A stretch of 64,000 nucleotides of DNA from Selaginella tamariscina (Eukaryota; Streptophyta; Lycopodiopsida; Selaginellales; Selaginellaceae). The translations under genes and the position numbers were made by a program. The stretch's first letter is position 1; each line of letters opens with the position of its first letter. A model generated the notes under the pieces. The model saw only the letters and a list, made by a program, of their open reading frames with translations, ran no database searches and had not been told where the DNA came from. The stretch covers positions 1 to 64,000 of the forward strand of contig PUQB01000602.1 of the NCBI GenBank assembly GCA_003024785.1. Reading direction: 5' to 3'. Shown here piece after piece: positions 24,817-36,564 of this stretch.

Positions 24817-25391
24817 TGTTAGGATCATAATTAGTCATGTAGAAGATTCCTAGTTATGTTTATTTCTTTGGGCCTATAATGTAAAAAAAAAAACACCAAA
24901 AAAAATATATATTTGTGGAAAAAACAAAGTCGGATGGAAATACAAAAATAGGGGATTATTATCATAATATGCTTAGTTCACTATTGCAATACAATGTTTA
25001 AGGCAGAGTACGGCACTTCATGATAAGGATAAGGAATTACAATAATTGAAAGGATAAGGTTATTACGATAATTGCTAGTATAGGTACAAATAGATCAGAT
25101 TAGGACTATGAAAGCATCTCCAGTATAATGTTTGTTGTAATATGTACCATGTATGGACATAATATAAGTTTCATTCAATTCTCAATACGTCTTTTCTTGC
25201 TCATCTATCTGCTTTGATGTATACTATATACTACTACCTACTATATACCTTGCCATCCTTACCCTATCCCAACCTTTTGAAATATGGTCTGTACTCTATA
25301 TCTCTTTCACCTTATTCCGATATACCCTTAATATGGGTTGTCGGTGGCGACCATTGCTATGTTTCAGTGTTAAGATTTTCTATGCTCAACA
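24817..25391 (+). mobile_element. LTR of the family seen at 14581 and 15750, here with gag behind it
   Basis: Starts TGTTAGGATC and ends GCTCAACA. The next bases are ATATGGTGACCACGGAGG, which resembles the primer-binding region after the 5' LTR of gypsy element 1 (TTGGCGACCACGGAGG at 27043). It is therefore probably a 5' LTR of an element truncated at 26315. Confidence 0.6.
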
Positions 25392-26315
25392 TATGGTGAC
25401 CACGGAGGGATGGTCGTATTAGCAGGTAACTAACAATGTGTATGTGACCAATACCCAAAGAAGTGTTAGAGTTTGAGGAAAAATTACGACGGAAGAAGAA
25501 ATTTGAGGTTTTTCACAAACTATGAAGCGAATACTTAATACGATCAAAACAATTGTCATAGAGACAAAAGAATGCTCAACAAAGGCTGCACGAGAATGGA
25601 TTTGCTGCATCTAGTAGTAAGTGAATGGATGATTACCGATGAATTCTTATAGAATGTCAACGATACGAAGAGATAAGACAGAGACAACAACAAGAATGGG
25701 AGGAACGATACTTACAACGACAAGCAATAATTGAGACTCGAAGAAGGTTGGAAGAACAAGAAGAACAGAGGAGGAAGGAGCAATTAGAAGCACGAAGAGA
25801 AGAGCAACGACAAATGGAGCACAACGAGGTTACTGAGGAAGAGGACAACAACAAGGAAAACGAAGACAACGAACCCTAAACCCTAAACCCTAAACACGTC
25901 CCGGCATGAGAGTAATGGGATTTGCTTATGACACTAACAATTACGAGGAAAGTAGTACCTTCTACCTTTTTAGGCTTGGATAACGAGGATATGAATCGAC
26001 ATATTCAGTAATTTAAGAAGGCATGTGAAACTAACGAAATTAGGGATGAATACGAGAGCTTCGCATATTCCCAATCACACTTAAGGGAGATGCCAGTGAT
26101 TGGTATTATGAGAATGCTGTCACAATTGATAAGTACGACACACTACTTGTGTTATTCAGGAACTACTATGTTCAGAAGTATCATAAACGAGATTAAACAT
26201 TTTAGCTACAGGAATTATGGCAGGGACCTACGGAGGCAGTTGAAGATTACACGCATAGATTCTAGAGAATATACATTCGTTGTGAAGTGGAAGATGTCAG
26301 TGATAAATTGGCAAG
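25392..26315 (+). pseudogene. Ty3/gypsy gag fragment
   Basis: 25650-25880 encodes a long Arg/Glu/Gln-rich coiled segment. 26030-26315 encodes a broken Retrotrans_gag core, recognisable by FPITLKGDASDWYYENA spread over two frames and EAVEDYTHRF. The same core (TLKGNASDWYY) occurs in gypsy element 1 at 27670. A short plant-telomere-like run, (CCCTAAA)3, sits at 25876-25896 inside it. The fragment is cut by an LTR starting at 26316. Confidence 0.6.
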
Positions 26316-26491
26316 TGTTAAAGGTAAAATATTAGGAGCATAGGACATCCTACTGTGGAGAGAATAAGGGTAGGAAGGTTTGTAGTAAGCATGGAAGGAA
26401 AGGCTGTGAAGGAGGAAAATCCTTACTGAGAGGAAAAGGTGCGTAAGGAAAAGGAAAGAAAGGCTGTGAAGGAGAAAAATCCTTACCGAGA
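26316..26491 (+). mobile_element. Truncated LTR of gypsy element 1 family
   Basis: Begins TGTTAAAGGT like the LTR at 26492 and matches its first part, then stops where the complete LTR begins. It may come from unequal recombination between LTRs or from a nested insertion. The five bases before it (GCAAG) are not seen again after the downstream copy. Confidence 0.6.
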
Positions 26492-27089
26492 TGTTAAAGG
26501 TAAAATGTTAGGAGCATAGGACGTCCTACTGTAGAGAGAATAAGGGTAGGAAGGTCCGTAGTAAGCATGGAAGGAAAGGCTGTGGAAGAGGAAAATCCTT
26601 ACTGAGAGGAAAAGGTAAGGAAAAAGGAAAAGGAAAAGGTAAAGGATGACGTGGCGAGAGGAAGAGTAGTTAAGGGGAGTTAGGGCAACGAAGGAAGGGT
26701 CTCCATTTGAAGTTCTAGCAGGAGATAAGGTTCTCTACACTTTGTCTCTTGTATTCATGTTAGTAATGAAAGGTGCATATTAGAGAATCTTGTGTGTGTG
26801 TATGTTTACTCTCAATGAATGGATCTAACAAGGCAATAGCCAAAATCCGTTCTTGCCTTTGACTTTGGAGACCAGTCATAGTGGCACTGGGAGAAGTCTG
26901 ATATATATACAGATATATTGAGAGTTGAGGAAGGAAAGGGTGTAGCCTTTCCTGTACGTTGTATGAAAGGTTTCCTGTCTACGTGAAGGAAACAGGTTAA
27001 ATAGGAAAAGGTGAGGCATAGAGCCCTTTTCCTGTTTAACAATTGGCGACCACGGAGGATTTCGCCATTGCAGTGTTAGCATTCATTGA

Positions 27090-28960
27090 GAAAAGAGGCT
27101 AAAAAGATAGAATTCTCATTCTGAAAAAAAAGCTCAGAAGGTGTAGAGCCGAATGTGTAAAGGAGAAGGAATGAATGGAACCGTGGAGGAACCATCGTCC
27201 TGATTCAGCCTTAGCTGATCAGAGGAACCAAAGGCAGGCCAATAGAGTGGCTGCCCAACAGCAACCTGAAACTGACGAAAATAGACGTCAAAATATCCTT
27301 GGTAAGATAGTAGAGGATATTGCAGAAACAATACAAAATCGAGGCTGATCCAGAGAATTGGAGGCAGTATCAAACAGCTGGTTTAGAGGAGACTGTAAGA
27401 GAACGGAAGGAGTGCCTGTTCATAAACCGAGATTGCAAGGAGAAGGATCTCCTGAGAACTCCCGAAGAGGAAGGGAGGAAGGTGTAAGAGGAAATACACC
27501 AGAGCAAAGATTATTACAAATATGGCACTTTTCTCGGGAATGTTTGGGGGTACGGTGATGTATCCCACATTCTCTGCAGGAAAGAAGAAAATCCGAAAAG
27601 GCACTTACAACAGTTTGAAGAGGTAGTAAAACTATAAGGTGACGGATGCAGAAAGGCTGCTTATATTTCCACATACATTGAAAGGAAATGCCTCTGACTG
27701 GTATTATGATTTAGAAAAGGAAGTCAGAGAGGATTATCAGAAGGTTACTGATGCATTTAAGGAATATTTCAGAAAGGAGGAATTGCCGGAGGAACATTTA
27801 GAGAAGTTAAGGACTATCCTTCAAGGCAAAACAGAAAAGATAGATGAATATACACACCGTTTTAAGAAACATGAGAAAAATGTAAGGCATATGTGAAGAT
27901 GGATGCCTTATTGCAATGGTATAAGCAAGGGTTGCTAAAACCATATAGAGATCTAGCACTTACTATCAATGAAAAGGATAGAGAGATCTCATTAATCAAT
28001 TAAAAATATATGAGAAGAAGAGAAGGCAGATAGAAAAGATTGCAGAAGGAAAGTTGAAAATATATGGAAGAAAAAGAATCCTCTGATGAAGAGGCTGATG
28101 TTGTAAAAGTTCAAAATATCCTATAGATGAGAAAGCATTGGCTCAAATGATGAAAACTTTAAAAGGAATGACAGTTAAAGAGGAGTTAAAGGAAAAAGTA
28201 TGGTGTACTAAATGTAATAATCCTGGTCATACGGTAGAGGAATGTAGACTGCAATTGCCTACATGCCAAATATGCGAAAGGAAGGACATGTGGCTAGGAA
28301 CTGTAAACATTTCCTAATCAGAATGTGGCTCGCATAGAGAGAGAAAGGAGGACATGATGAACGTCCACCTCCTAGAAGGTTCCCACCTAATAGGAACCGT
28401 GGGAATGAAGGAATGATAATGCTGTTCCTTATGAGAACAGGAATAATATATCATATGCAGAAGGAATGAGATTCCTTATCAGACAGGAATACTGGATATT
28501 ATGACAAAAGGAATGATAATCCTTACGAAATTAGAGAGGAAAGGTATTATGCAGAAGAAATGGTCCATATAAGGCGTGGCAGAATGATAGACCTTATCCT
28601 GAAAGAAAGATAGGCAATATAGAGGAGAGGAAAGACCATATCAAGGTCAAAGAGGCAGAAATGATTCCTATAACAAGGAAATGATAAACAAGGGCCACAC
28701 GGTAGGAATTTTCCTTCCCAGGTTTGTTATACATGTGGTGAAACAGGACATATCTCTAGGGAATGTCCTAGGCGGAATGTACAACCTCCTACTTCCACCA
28801 GAACGACTAATGTGCAGCCTACAACACGGCTTATTCAAATAGAGGAGGAAAAGGATGAGTATCCACCCGTTGCAAGGGCAGTTATAGCTCTTCAAAGAAG
28901 AAGAAGGAATCCTCTTGTTATGGAGAGATGAGATAGAAAATATTCCTAACAAGAAGGAGA
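27090..28960 (+). pseudogene. Gag of gypsy element 1
   Basis: The Retrotrans_gag core at 27639-27896 includes TLKGNASDWYYDLEKE and IDEYTHRFKKHEK. Three CCHC zinc knuckles follow. At 28204 the sequence reads CTKCNNPGHTVEEC and at 28724 CYTCGETGHISREC. A third near 28266-28310 is recognisable only across a frame change. Such knuckles bind the RNA for packaging. The frame changes repeatedly. Confidence 0.7.
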
Positions 28961-29208
28961 GCTTATAAGGAAAATGTAAACGAGCAGGAAAGGATCCTGA
29001 CCAGAAAGGTCAGACTGATAATGAATCAGAAGGTATAGACAAAGGTGGTTTAGATAAAGGTGAACAAAGTTTTTCATTATTACCATTACATGATAAAACA
29101 ATGGATTCTATGTATCACCAAGCTATCAATTAGGAGGTAAAGGTCACGCTTGGACAGCTGATACAGGTAGCTGATATACAGTTTGTAAAATGGAAAAGGA
29201 AGTACTGT

Positions 29209-30441
29209 ATGAAGGTGATTATGATGGACATGTTCCTTGCATCACAGTATATGTGGGCAAGGAATAAGTTAAAGAGAGTATTAATAGATGGAGGTTCAGG
29301 TGTGAATTTTATTGAAGAAGGAGAATGTAAAAGGATGGGTTTAGGACCTATCCAACCGGCTCCATTTAACCTTAAAATGGCTGATCAACGAAGTGTAAGA
29401 CCATTAGGCATTGTGAGAGCAGTCACTATATCCGTTAAAGGACTTAAATACAAAATATCCTTAATTGTCCTACGAATGGAAGGACAGGATGCAACATATA
29501 CTATGTTGTTAGGACGACCTTGGCTTAAGGTGGCCCAAGCGGTGCAGGATTGGGGCTCAGGAAAAATGACAATAGAACAAGGTGACTTGAAGGTCGATAT
29601 TTATACTCATGCTAAGGGATACTTAGCACAGAAGGATCGGCCAGTTGCATTGGAAGGGTATGATTGGGTGCGGGGCTTGGATGATCAGGAGGAAGAGCAA
29701 ATTTTAAAAACATATCCTGATCTAAAAGCTCTTGCAGAGATTGATTTATATGCCATTCTGAAGGAAAGAAAGCATCTTTCAAAAGGAACAGGAACAGAAC
29801 AGAACAATCTGGGCTTGCAGGAAAAATTTTATAAGTCTGTTCCTTATGAAATGAATTTGCAGGAACAACCTGCTGAATATACATATATCTACACGAATGA
29901 TCCTTTAGAGCAAGTTAATATAGGTACAGAAATGGAACCTAAGATATTAAATATAGCTCAAGGATTGGATCCTGATTTTAGGAATAAAGGATTGATGTTG
30001 TTAGCCAAATACAAGGATGTATTTGCATGGTCCTATCAGGATCTTAAAGGAATACCACCAGAGATATGTATGCACACTATTCAATTATTGCCGGGATGCC
30101 AACCGGCCAAACAAAGTGCATACAGGATGAATCCTAACTATGCTAAATTGGTGAAAGAGGAAATTGATAAACTGTTGAAGGTTGGCTTTATATATCCTAT
30201 ACAAGGAGCGCAATGGTTGTCACCACTCGTGATCGTCCCTAAAAAGAATGGGAAGCTAAGAGTGTGTGTCAATTATAAAAAGCTAAATGATGTTACAACT
30301 AAGGATATCTTTCCTATTCCTTTCACAGAGGAAATGCTGGATAATGTCGCAGGCCATGAAATGTATTCCTTTATGGATGGCTTTTCAGGATATAATCAGG
30401 TGATGGTAGCTCCAGCAGATCAACATAAGACGCTTTTATAA
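29209..30441 (+). pseudogene. Protease and N-terminal reverse transcriptase of gypsy element 1
   Basis: One open stretch of about 410 codons. The aspartic-protease active site reads VLIDGGSG (about residues 26-33) rather than the usual DTG or DSG; a DGG form is known from several plant gypsy lineages. The downstream LLGRPWL is the second protease motif. From about residue 300 the reverse transcriptase follows, with WLSPLVIVPKKNG, RVCVNYKKLN and FSGYNQVMVA. A stop (TAA at 30439) ends the frame within RT. Confidence 0.8.
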
Positions 30442-31425
30442 GTCCGTGGGGTGCCTATGCCTATAGGGTTTATGCCTTTTGGCTTATGTAATGCACCCTT
30501 TACGTTTCAAAGATTATAACGGATACCTTTCGTGAATACCTTTTAGATTTTATGAAAGTCTTTATGGATGACTTTAGTGTGTATAGTACAAAACAGGAAC
30601 ATCTACAGTGTTTGGAAAAATGTTTCCAGAAATGCAGACAAAATTCAGTTGCTTTAAATCCAGAAAAATGTAATTTTTTGTTAAATCAGGAGTCCTTTTA
30701 GGACATGTGGTTTGTAAGGAAGGAATATTGGTTGATCAGGACAAGGTTAAGGTTATCCTTAGCCTACAACCACCACAGGATATAAAGGAGTTACGAAGGT
30801 TTTTAGGCAAAATAGGCTACCATAGGCGGTTTATAAAGCATTATGCTAAACTCGCCAAACCTTTAACCGACTTGCTTAAGGTTGATGTGCCATATGTTTG
30901 GACTTCAGAGTGTCAAGAGGCATTTGATAACCTTCGACGGCTCTTATTAAAGCCCCCATATTGGTTAGTCCCAAGTGGGATCGGGAATTCCATGTACAAG
31001 TTGATGCCTCTGATATTGCTATAGGAGCTGTCCTTACGCAAATGCAAGAGGACGGTAAGGATCGTCCTATTTATTATGCTAGTCGCAGGCTCACACCTGC
31101 AGAGGTAAATTACACTACTACAGAAAAGGAAGCATTGGGTATGGTATATGCTATCCACAAATTTAGACATTATCTTTTGGCTAATAAAGTAAAACTTTTT
31201 GTGGATCATAAGGCTTTATTATATTTACTTAATAAACCTGTACTTACAGGAAGGTTAGCCAGGTGGTTCCTACTTCTGCAGGAATATGATTTTGAAATAA
31301 TTCATAAACCTGGAAAGCAACACGAACAGGCTGATCATTTAAGTCGTATTAAAACAGGCGAACTTCCTATTCGTACTATGGATGACTTTCCTGATGCGAG
31401 TTTATTTCGTGTGATGTTCCATTAA
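30442..31425 (+). pseudogene. C-terminal RT and RNase H of gypsy element 1
   Basis: After the stop the RT continues in shifted frames through MPFGLCNAPFTFQ and the catalytic box VFMDDFSVYS (about 30555-30585; the usual form is YxDD). RNase H follows, with VQVDASDIAIGAVL (31000-31041, catalytic Asp) and TEKEALGMVYAIHKFRHYL. It ends in KQHEQADHLSR. A frame change occurs near 30960. Confidence 0.78.
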
Positions 31426-31439
31426 GGTGGTTAGATCAT

Positions 31440-32622
31440 ATTACACAATATCTAGCCACTGGAATAGTACCACTTACTTATAAGACGCCCGATGAAAGGA
31501 AGCTCTTTGTCGTGAGGACACGACACTTTCTCTCGTGGGAGGAAAGCTGTATAAACTGGGGTCCGATGGGGTATTACGAAGGTGTGTGACCTTTAGAGGC
31601 CCAGAGGTTCTTAAAGAGGCTCATTCAGGCCTTGCAGGAGGACATTTTGCAGAGGAAATAACAGGAAGGAAAATCCTTCAGGCAGGGTTATGGTGGCCTA
31701 CTTTATGGAGAGATGTAAGATATTGTAAGGCATGTGATAAATGCCAACGTGCACAATTGCCTCCAAAGAAACAAATACAACCTTATAATCCAGTTCTACC
31801 ACTGGAACCTTTCCAAAAATGGGGAATGGATTTTATAGGACCAGTTAATCCTATAAGCTCAAAAAGGAATCAATATATATTGGTTTTAACAGATTATATG
31901 ACTAAATGGGTAGAGGCAGAGCCTATGAGAAAGGCTGATGCATATAATACAGCGAAGGTTATATATAATACTATAATAGTACGTTATGGTATTCCTAAGG
32001 AAATTGTGAGTGATAGAGGAAAGCATTTCGTGAATGAAACAATAGAAATGCTTATGAGGGAGTTTGTGATAAAACATAAGAAGTCTACACCATATTACCC
32101 ACAAGGTAATGGACAAGCTGAATCTACAAACAAAGTCCTTAAAAACGTTTTAAGGAAGGTGGTTCAGGAAAATAAGAAGGATTGGGATGAAAGGTTACCA
32201 GAAGTATTATGGGCCTATAGAACAGCTTATAAGGTGACTACAGGTACACACCCTTTAAGCTTGCGTATGGATTGGAGGCTATAACTCCGATGGAGTATAT
32301 TGTGCCGTCCTTGAGAATAGCAATTCAATATAGGATGGGAGAGAAGGAGTCTTTGGAAGCTCGTTTAATAGAGCTAGAGAAGTTAGATGAGAGGAGAATG
32401 CATGCCCTGTGGACGATACAGGCGATTCAGAGAAGGCGGAAGGTTTGGCTAGATAGGCGAAGGAAAGGCAAAGAGATAAAGGTAGGTGATCTCGTCCTTT
32501 GGTACAGGGGAAAGGTGGATGAAATAGGCCAAAAGTTTAATTTGAACTGGATACCTTTTCGGGTTAAATCTGTAGAGGAGAAGGTGTGGTGGATTTGGAA
32601 ACATTGGAAGGAGAGGCAATAG
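31440..32622 (+). pseudogene. Integrase of gypsy element 1
   Basis: 31535-32284 holds the HHCC zinc finger (H...H...CKACDKC), then the DDE core: GMDFIGPV (D1), IVSDRGKHF (D2) and the TPYYPQGNGQAEST region (E). The C-terminal part continues in another frame at 32272-32622 with VGDLVLWYRGKV. No chromodomain follows. Integrase inserts the cDNA into the host genome. Confidence 0.82.
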
Positions 32623-32760
32623 AAGGAAAGGTTAACCTTAATAAGGTAAGGAAATATCTCGTTGAAGGAGAGTATTTATGTTGAGTTGAAGAGTATATTC
32701 TGCTCCTGAAGTGCACGAAAAACAAGGCAGGAGATCTAGGGTTTTGCAGTGAGAGAGAGA

Positions 32761-34950
32761 TGTCGGCAAAGAAGGGTCTTGTGTCTGCGCGGAATTGCCG
32801 GGAGTTGGTGAATCCTCCTGATGGAGAGAGATTGGGGAAAGTCCAGTTGATGCACACTAAATGGGATTTTCCTGTGAGACGGAGAGGTTCTGCGGGAGAT
32901 AGGTTTGTGGCCATACGCGGAGATTCTAAGAGATGCCGAACCTCATGATGAAGAATGCTTCACCTTAGTGATGCTTCTGGAGAAGGTGGAGAAGCCGGAT
33001 ACAGGATTTGTAGCTTATGCAGAGGAGAGGAAACTCCTTTTCACCGATAGGTTGGTGGAGGAGGTATTTCACCTCCCACATTCGGAAGGAGAGGTAAAGG
33101 CCGAGAAGGCACACCTCACAGTATTTAAAGGAAGGCAAGCAGTACGTGAGCAAGGGGTTGAAGCTTTCCGACCTGATGGAGGAAACGCAGTTAGCGATGA
33201 ATTTTATCGTTAACGCGTTCGAATTTCGGACATCTTATATTACAGCATCGAATCCGGTCATGTCTTTATATGACGGATTAAAGGAAAAGAGGCCAGTAGG
33301 AGTGGCGAGATATTTGCTGAAAAGGCTGAGGGAGCACCTCTGTGCAATGCAGGAGTTAGAGAAAAAGGGAGAGCCTTCGTCCATGATGGCCTTCACGTGG
33401 GTACAGATAATCGCGGATATGTACGCCAATACGGCGAACCGGCGGGCCGGAGATAGTCGCGCGTATGAAGCAAGTGAGGAGAGAAACGGAGTCACTTCAG
33501 AAGAAGCAAACCAAGCGCAAGATGGGGGAGACGAAGGGAAAAGGAGTAGATGCTGACCTGCAGGCAGAGGAGGATAAACAGATGGAGAGAACGCCAAAGA
33601 GGAAGAAATCAAAGGTCGAGAGATCAACGACCGCGAGGAGGAACACTAGATCGGTGAAAAAGGTAAGAAGTCAAAGCCAGGAGCACAGATAACTCCGAGC
33701 CGAGAATAGTGGTAGACCTCGACGAGGAGGAAGACGGCAGTCAGGAGAGATCATACAAGAAGAACCTTCGTTGGAACAGGAGGAAGAGGACGAGGAACCA
33801 AAGGAGGTTGAGAAGGAACGGAGAACAAAAGCCAGGCAGGAGAGTGGAAAACTTCAGCCGGAGCTGGAACCGCAGGTGGGAAAGGAACAGGAGAATATGT
33901 AGAACTGTTGCGTGAGAGACGGATGATGATAATCCCGTTGGGAGAAATAGACCCTTATAAGAAGAAGGGATGTGATGAGGGTGAGCCAGCAGTTGGGGAA
34001 CGGACGACTGAGATCGAGGACAAGCAGAAAGTATCCTCGGATATTCTCTTCCCGACGGTTACACCCACAACGGTGGATATAACCGATGAGGAAGTAGTGG
34101 GAATTGCGAGAGAAGCTGAGGAGATGGCGCGGGAGCGAAGTTTCCGAGGCATCATTTAATCCGCCGCCCTTTCAGCATTCTCCACGCACACATACAGGTA
34201 TGTATGGACGAGGGATGTATCGGGGAAGTGGATCGCAGGGTGTGCCAGTGACTGATTTCCGCCTGGAGGAGGAGCCGATTCAGCAGAATCTTGATGGCGG
34301 GATGCAGACAGATGCGATTTTCAAAAGACGGAGGGCGTTTGCGGAAAGAGGTGCAGGCTACGGAGACGCAGATGCAGTTTGCACAGTGTCTTGCACAGCT
34401 CCAGCAGGAAATGGTCGAGCAGATGGATAAAGGTGGAAACGAGACACAGGACGCAACGCAGATTGCGGCAAATCTCTTCAATCACCTCGTAAATTCCGGG
34501 TACACGATTAAAGATAGGGCAGACATTCAGCGGCTCATTGTACAAGCAGTTGAGAGCGTGATGGCGCCGAAGATGACGGCACTCCAGGGACTTGTGAGTA
34601 AGGGGATTCAGCGACCGATCAAGCAAAGGACTCCAAGCCCGGTTGTGGAGCTTAAACCTCCACAGACTGCACAGGAGCCGATGAATTTATTTCAGAGGCT
34701 GGTACGAGCGCGGGATGAGACGCAGCAGACTGCTACCATTCTGTCTGTAGTGGTGGACGAGTTCCAGCGTCTTCAGGAGGAGAACGAGCAGCTTAGGAAG
34801 GAGACGCAGGCGTTTCGTCTTCAGGTGGCAATGGTTCAGCAGGAACTGGATAAGGAAAGGCGGAGTTTCAGAAGTACAAGGATCAGGAGGAGGTGGAATA
34901 CCAGGAGGATGCGCAGGATGTGTTGCCGTGAGGACACAGCAACAAATAAG
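32761..34950 (+). CDS. Additional ORF region of gypsy element 1 downstream of integrase, function unknown
   Basis: Sense-strand coding potential continues for 2.2 kb between integrase and the 3' LTR. It begins with ATG at 32761 and passes through frames at 32905, 33146, 33465, 33709, 33908 and 34291. The first third (to about 33460) reads like a folded domain, with ECFTLVMLLEKVEKPDTGF and MSLYDGLKEKRPVGVARYL. The middle is Lys/Arg/Glu-rich. The end (34333-34880) is a Gln/Glu-rich coiled coil (FQRLQEENEQLRKETQAF). I see no signal peptide or membrane segment, so it is not envelope-like. Additional ORFs occur in some plant Ty3/gypsy lineages, but I do not recognise this one. Confidence 0.55.
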
Positions 34951-34960
34951 GAGGGGGCAG

Positions 34961-35475
34961 TGTTAAAGGTAAAATATTAGGAGCATAGGATCCTACTGTA
35001 GAGAGAATAAGGGTAGGAAGGTCGTAGTAAGCATGGAAGGAAAGGCTGTGAAGAGGAAAATCCTTACCGAGAGGAAAAGGTAAGGAAAAGGAAAAGGAAA
35101 AGGTAAAGGATGACGTGGCGAGAGGAAGAGTAGTTAAGGGAAGTTAGGGCAACGAAGGAAGGGTCTCCATTTGAAGTTCTAGCAGGAGATAAAGGTTCTC
35201 TACACTTTGTCTTTGTATTCATGTTAGTAATGAAAGGTGCATATTAGAGAATCTTGTGTGTGTGTATGTTACTCTCAATGAATGGATCTAACAAGGCAAT
35301 AGCCAAAATCCGTTCTTGCCCTTGACTTTGGAGACCAGTCATAGTGGCACTGGGAGAAGTCTGATATATATACAGATATATTGAGAGTTGAGAAAGGAAA
35401 GGGTGTAGCCTTTCCTGTACGTTGTATGAAAGGTTTCCTGTCTGCGTGAAGGAAACAGGTTAAATAGGAAAAGGT
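34961..35475 (+). mobile_element. 3' LTR of gypsy element 1 (end truncated)
   Basis: Matches the 5' LTR at 26492 from TGTTAAAGGT onward with several 1-2 base indels. It leaves the match near 35475, just before the expected TTTAACA end. Confidence 0.75.
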
Positions 35476-35915
35476 GAAAGAGATAAGAGAAAAAGGTGCG
35501 TAAAGGGAAAAGGTTGTGAAGGAGGAAAATCCTTACCGAGAGGAAAAGGTGAGTAAGAAAGAAGGAAAGGCTATGAAGGAGGAAAATCCTTTATCGAGAG
35601 AAAAAGGTGAGTAAGGAAAAGGAAAGGAAATATCAGAAGGAAAAGGATGACGTGGCGAGAGGAAGGGTAGTTAAGGGTAGTTAGTGCAAGGAAGAAAGGG
35701 GTCTCCAGAAGGTCTCCATAGGAAGTTCTAACAGGAGAAAGGGTCTCCATTTGAAGTTTCAGCAGGAGATAAAGGTTCTCTACACTTTGTCTTTTTATTC
35801 ATGTTAGTAATGAAAGGTGCATATTATAAGATCTTGTGTGTGTGTATGTATACTCTCAATAAATGGATCTACAAGGCAATAGCCAAAATCCGTTCTTGCC
35901 CTTGACTTCGGAGAC
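35476..35915 (+). mobile_element. Further LTR fragment of the element 1 family
   Basis: Purine-rich repeats (GGAAAGG, GGAAAATCC) and then a second copy of the LTR middle, including TCTACACTTTGTC and AATGAAAGGTGCAT. It is cut at 35915 by the LTR of element 2. This shows repeated LTR rearrangement. Confidence 0.6.
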
Positions 35916-36553
35916 TGTCAAGCCACGATCCAGGAAACAGGAAGAGAGCAGGATTCCAAGGACATGAAGGCTTGACTCAGGACAGGACGAGAGCAGGACA
36001 GGAACCAGGAATAGGAACATGACGGATCTAGGAGTAGGACAGGATTAGGATAGGATCCGGGAGCAAGACAGGAAAGCATAGGATAGGATCCGGGAGCAAA
36101 ACAGGAACAGGACAGATCCCGGAGCAGGACAGGATCCAGAACAGGACAGGAAATAGGAGCAAGACAGGAACAAGACAGGAACAAGACAAGACAAGATTGA
36201 TCGTAGTAAGACTGGTGTTGATAGTAACTGATTGTACAACAATTAGGTCGGAGCTTTTATGCTCACAACTCCAAGAGCTAATCTAGGCATGCATGCAAAA
36301 GTGGTTGCATGCATGCAAAAGTGATTGCATGCATGCAGAGGCTAAGATGAGTCCACATGTCCTTATCCTCTAGGCATATCCTGTGGCATATCCTGTAGGA
36401 ATATCCTGCAACCGAATCCTGTGTCCGGAATCCTGGTAGGAGTATCCTGTAGGAAAATCCTGCAACCCATATCATGTATCCGGAATCCTGTAGGAAAGTC
36501 CTGCAACCCATGTCCTGTATCCGGAATCCTATATTCTGTATCGGGTCGTGACA
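35916..36553 (-). repeat. 3' LTR of element 2
   Basis: Nearly identical to 41615-42253. The plus strand 35930-36200 is a run of AGGACAGGA / GGATCCGGGAGCA variants, a minisatellite of about 20-30 bp. RY motifs GCATGCATGC lie at 36287, 36307 and 36327, and the self-complementary site at 36218-36230. Confidence 0.88.
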
Positions 36554-36564
36554 ACACCTCCTCC

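Larger units (their letters stand above)
26492..34960 (+). mobile_element. Ty3/gypsy retrotransposon 1 (5' LTR and internal region)
   Basis: The 5' LTR, 26492-27041, runs from TGTTAAAG to TTTAACA. A primer-binding-like sequence TTGGCGACCACGG follows at 27043. Order inside is gag, protease, reverse transcriptase, RNase H, integrase, then an additional ORF region of about 2.2 kb, a purine-rich tract (34948-34960) and the 3' LTR from 34961. RT before integrase places it in Ty3/gypsy. There is no chromodomain after integrase. Frames are broken in many places, so this copy is inactive as read. Confidence 0.85.

Noticed and set aside
25876..25896. Run of CCCTAAA as a telomere or chromosome end
   Set aside because: Only about three units, inside a gag-like fragment with repeats on both sides. 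It is at most an interstitial trace.
27042..27060. Self-priming also in gypsy element 1
   Set aside because: I found no stretch in its LTR complementary to TTGGCGACCACGG, so a tRNA primer remains more likely.
32564..34626. Minus-strand open frames opposite the extra ORF of element 1
   Set aside because: No motif is present, and they mirror the purine-rich coding strand. The sense strand has the better-supported reading.
32761..34950. Envelope-like gene of element 1
   Set aside because: The position fits, but there is no signal peptide, membrane segment or cleavage site; the region is hydrophilic and coiled.
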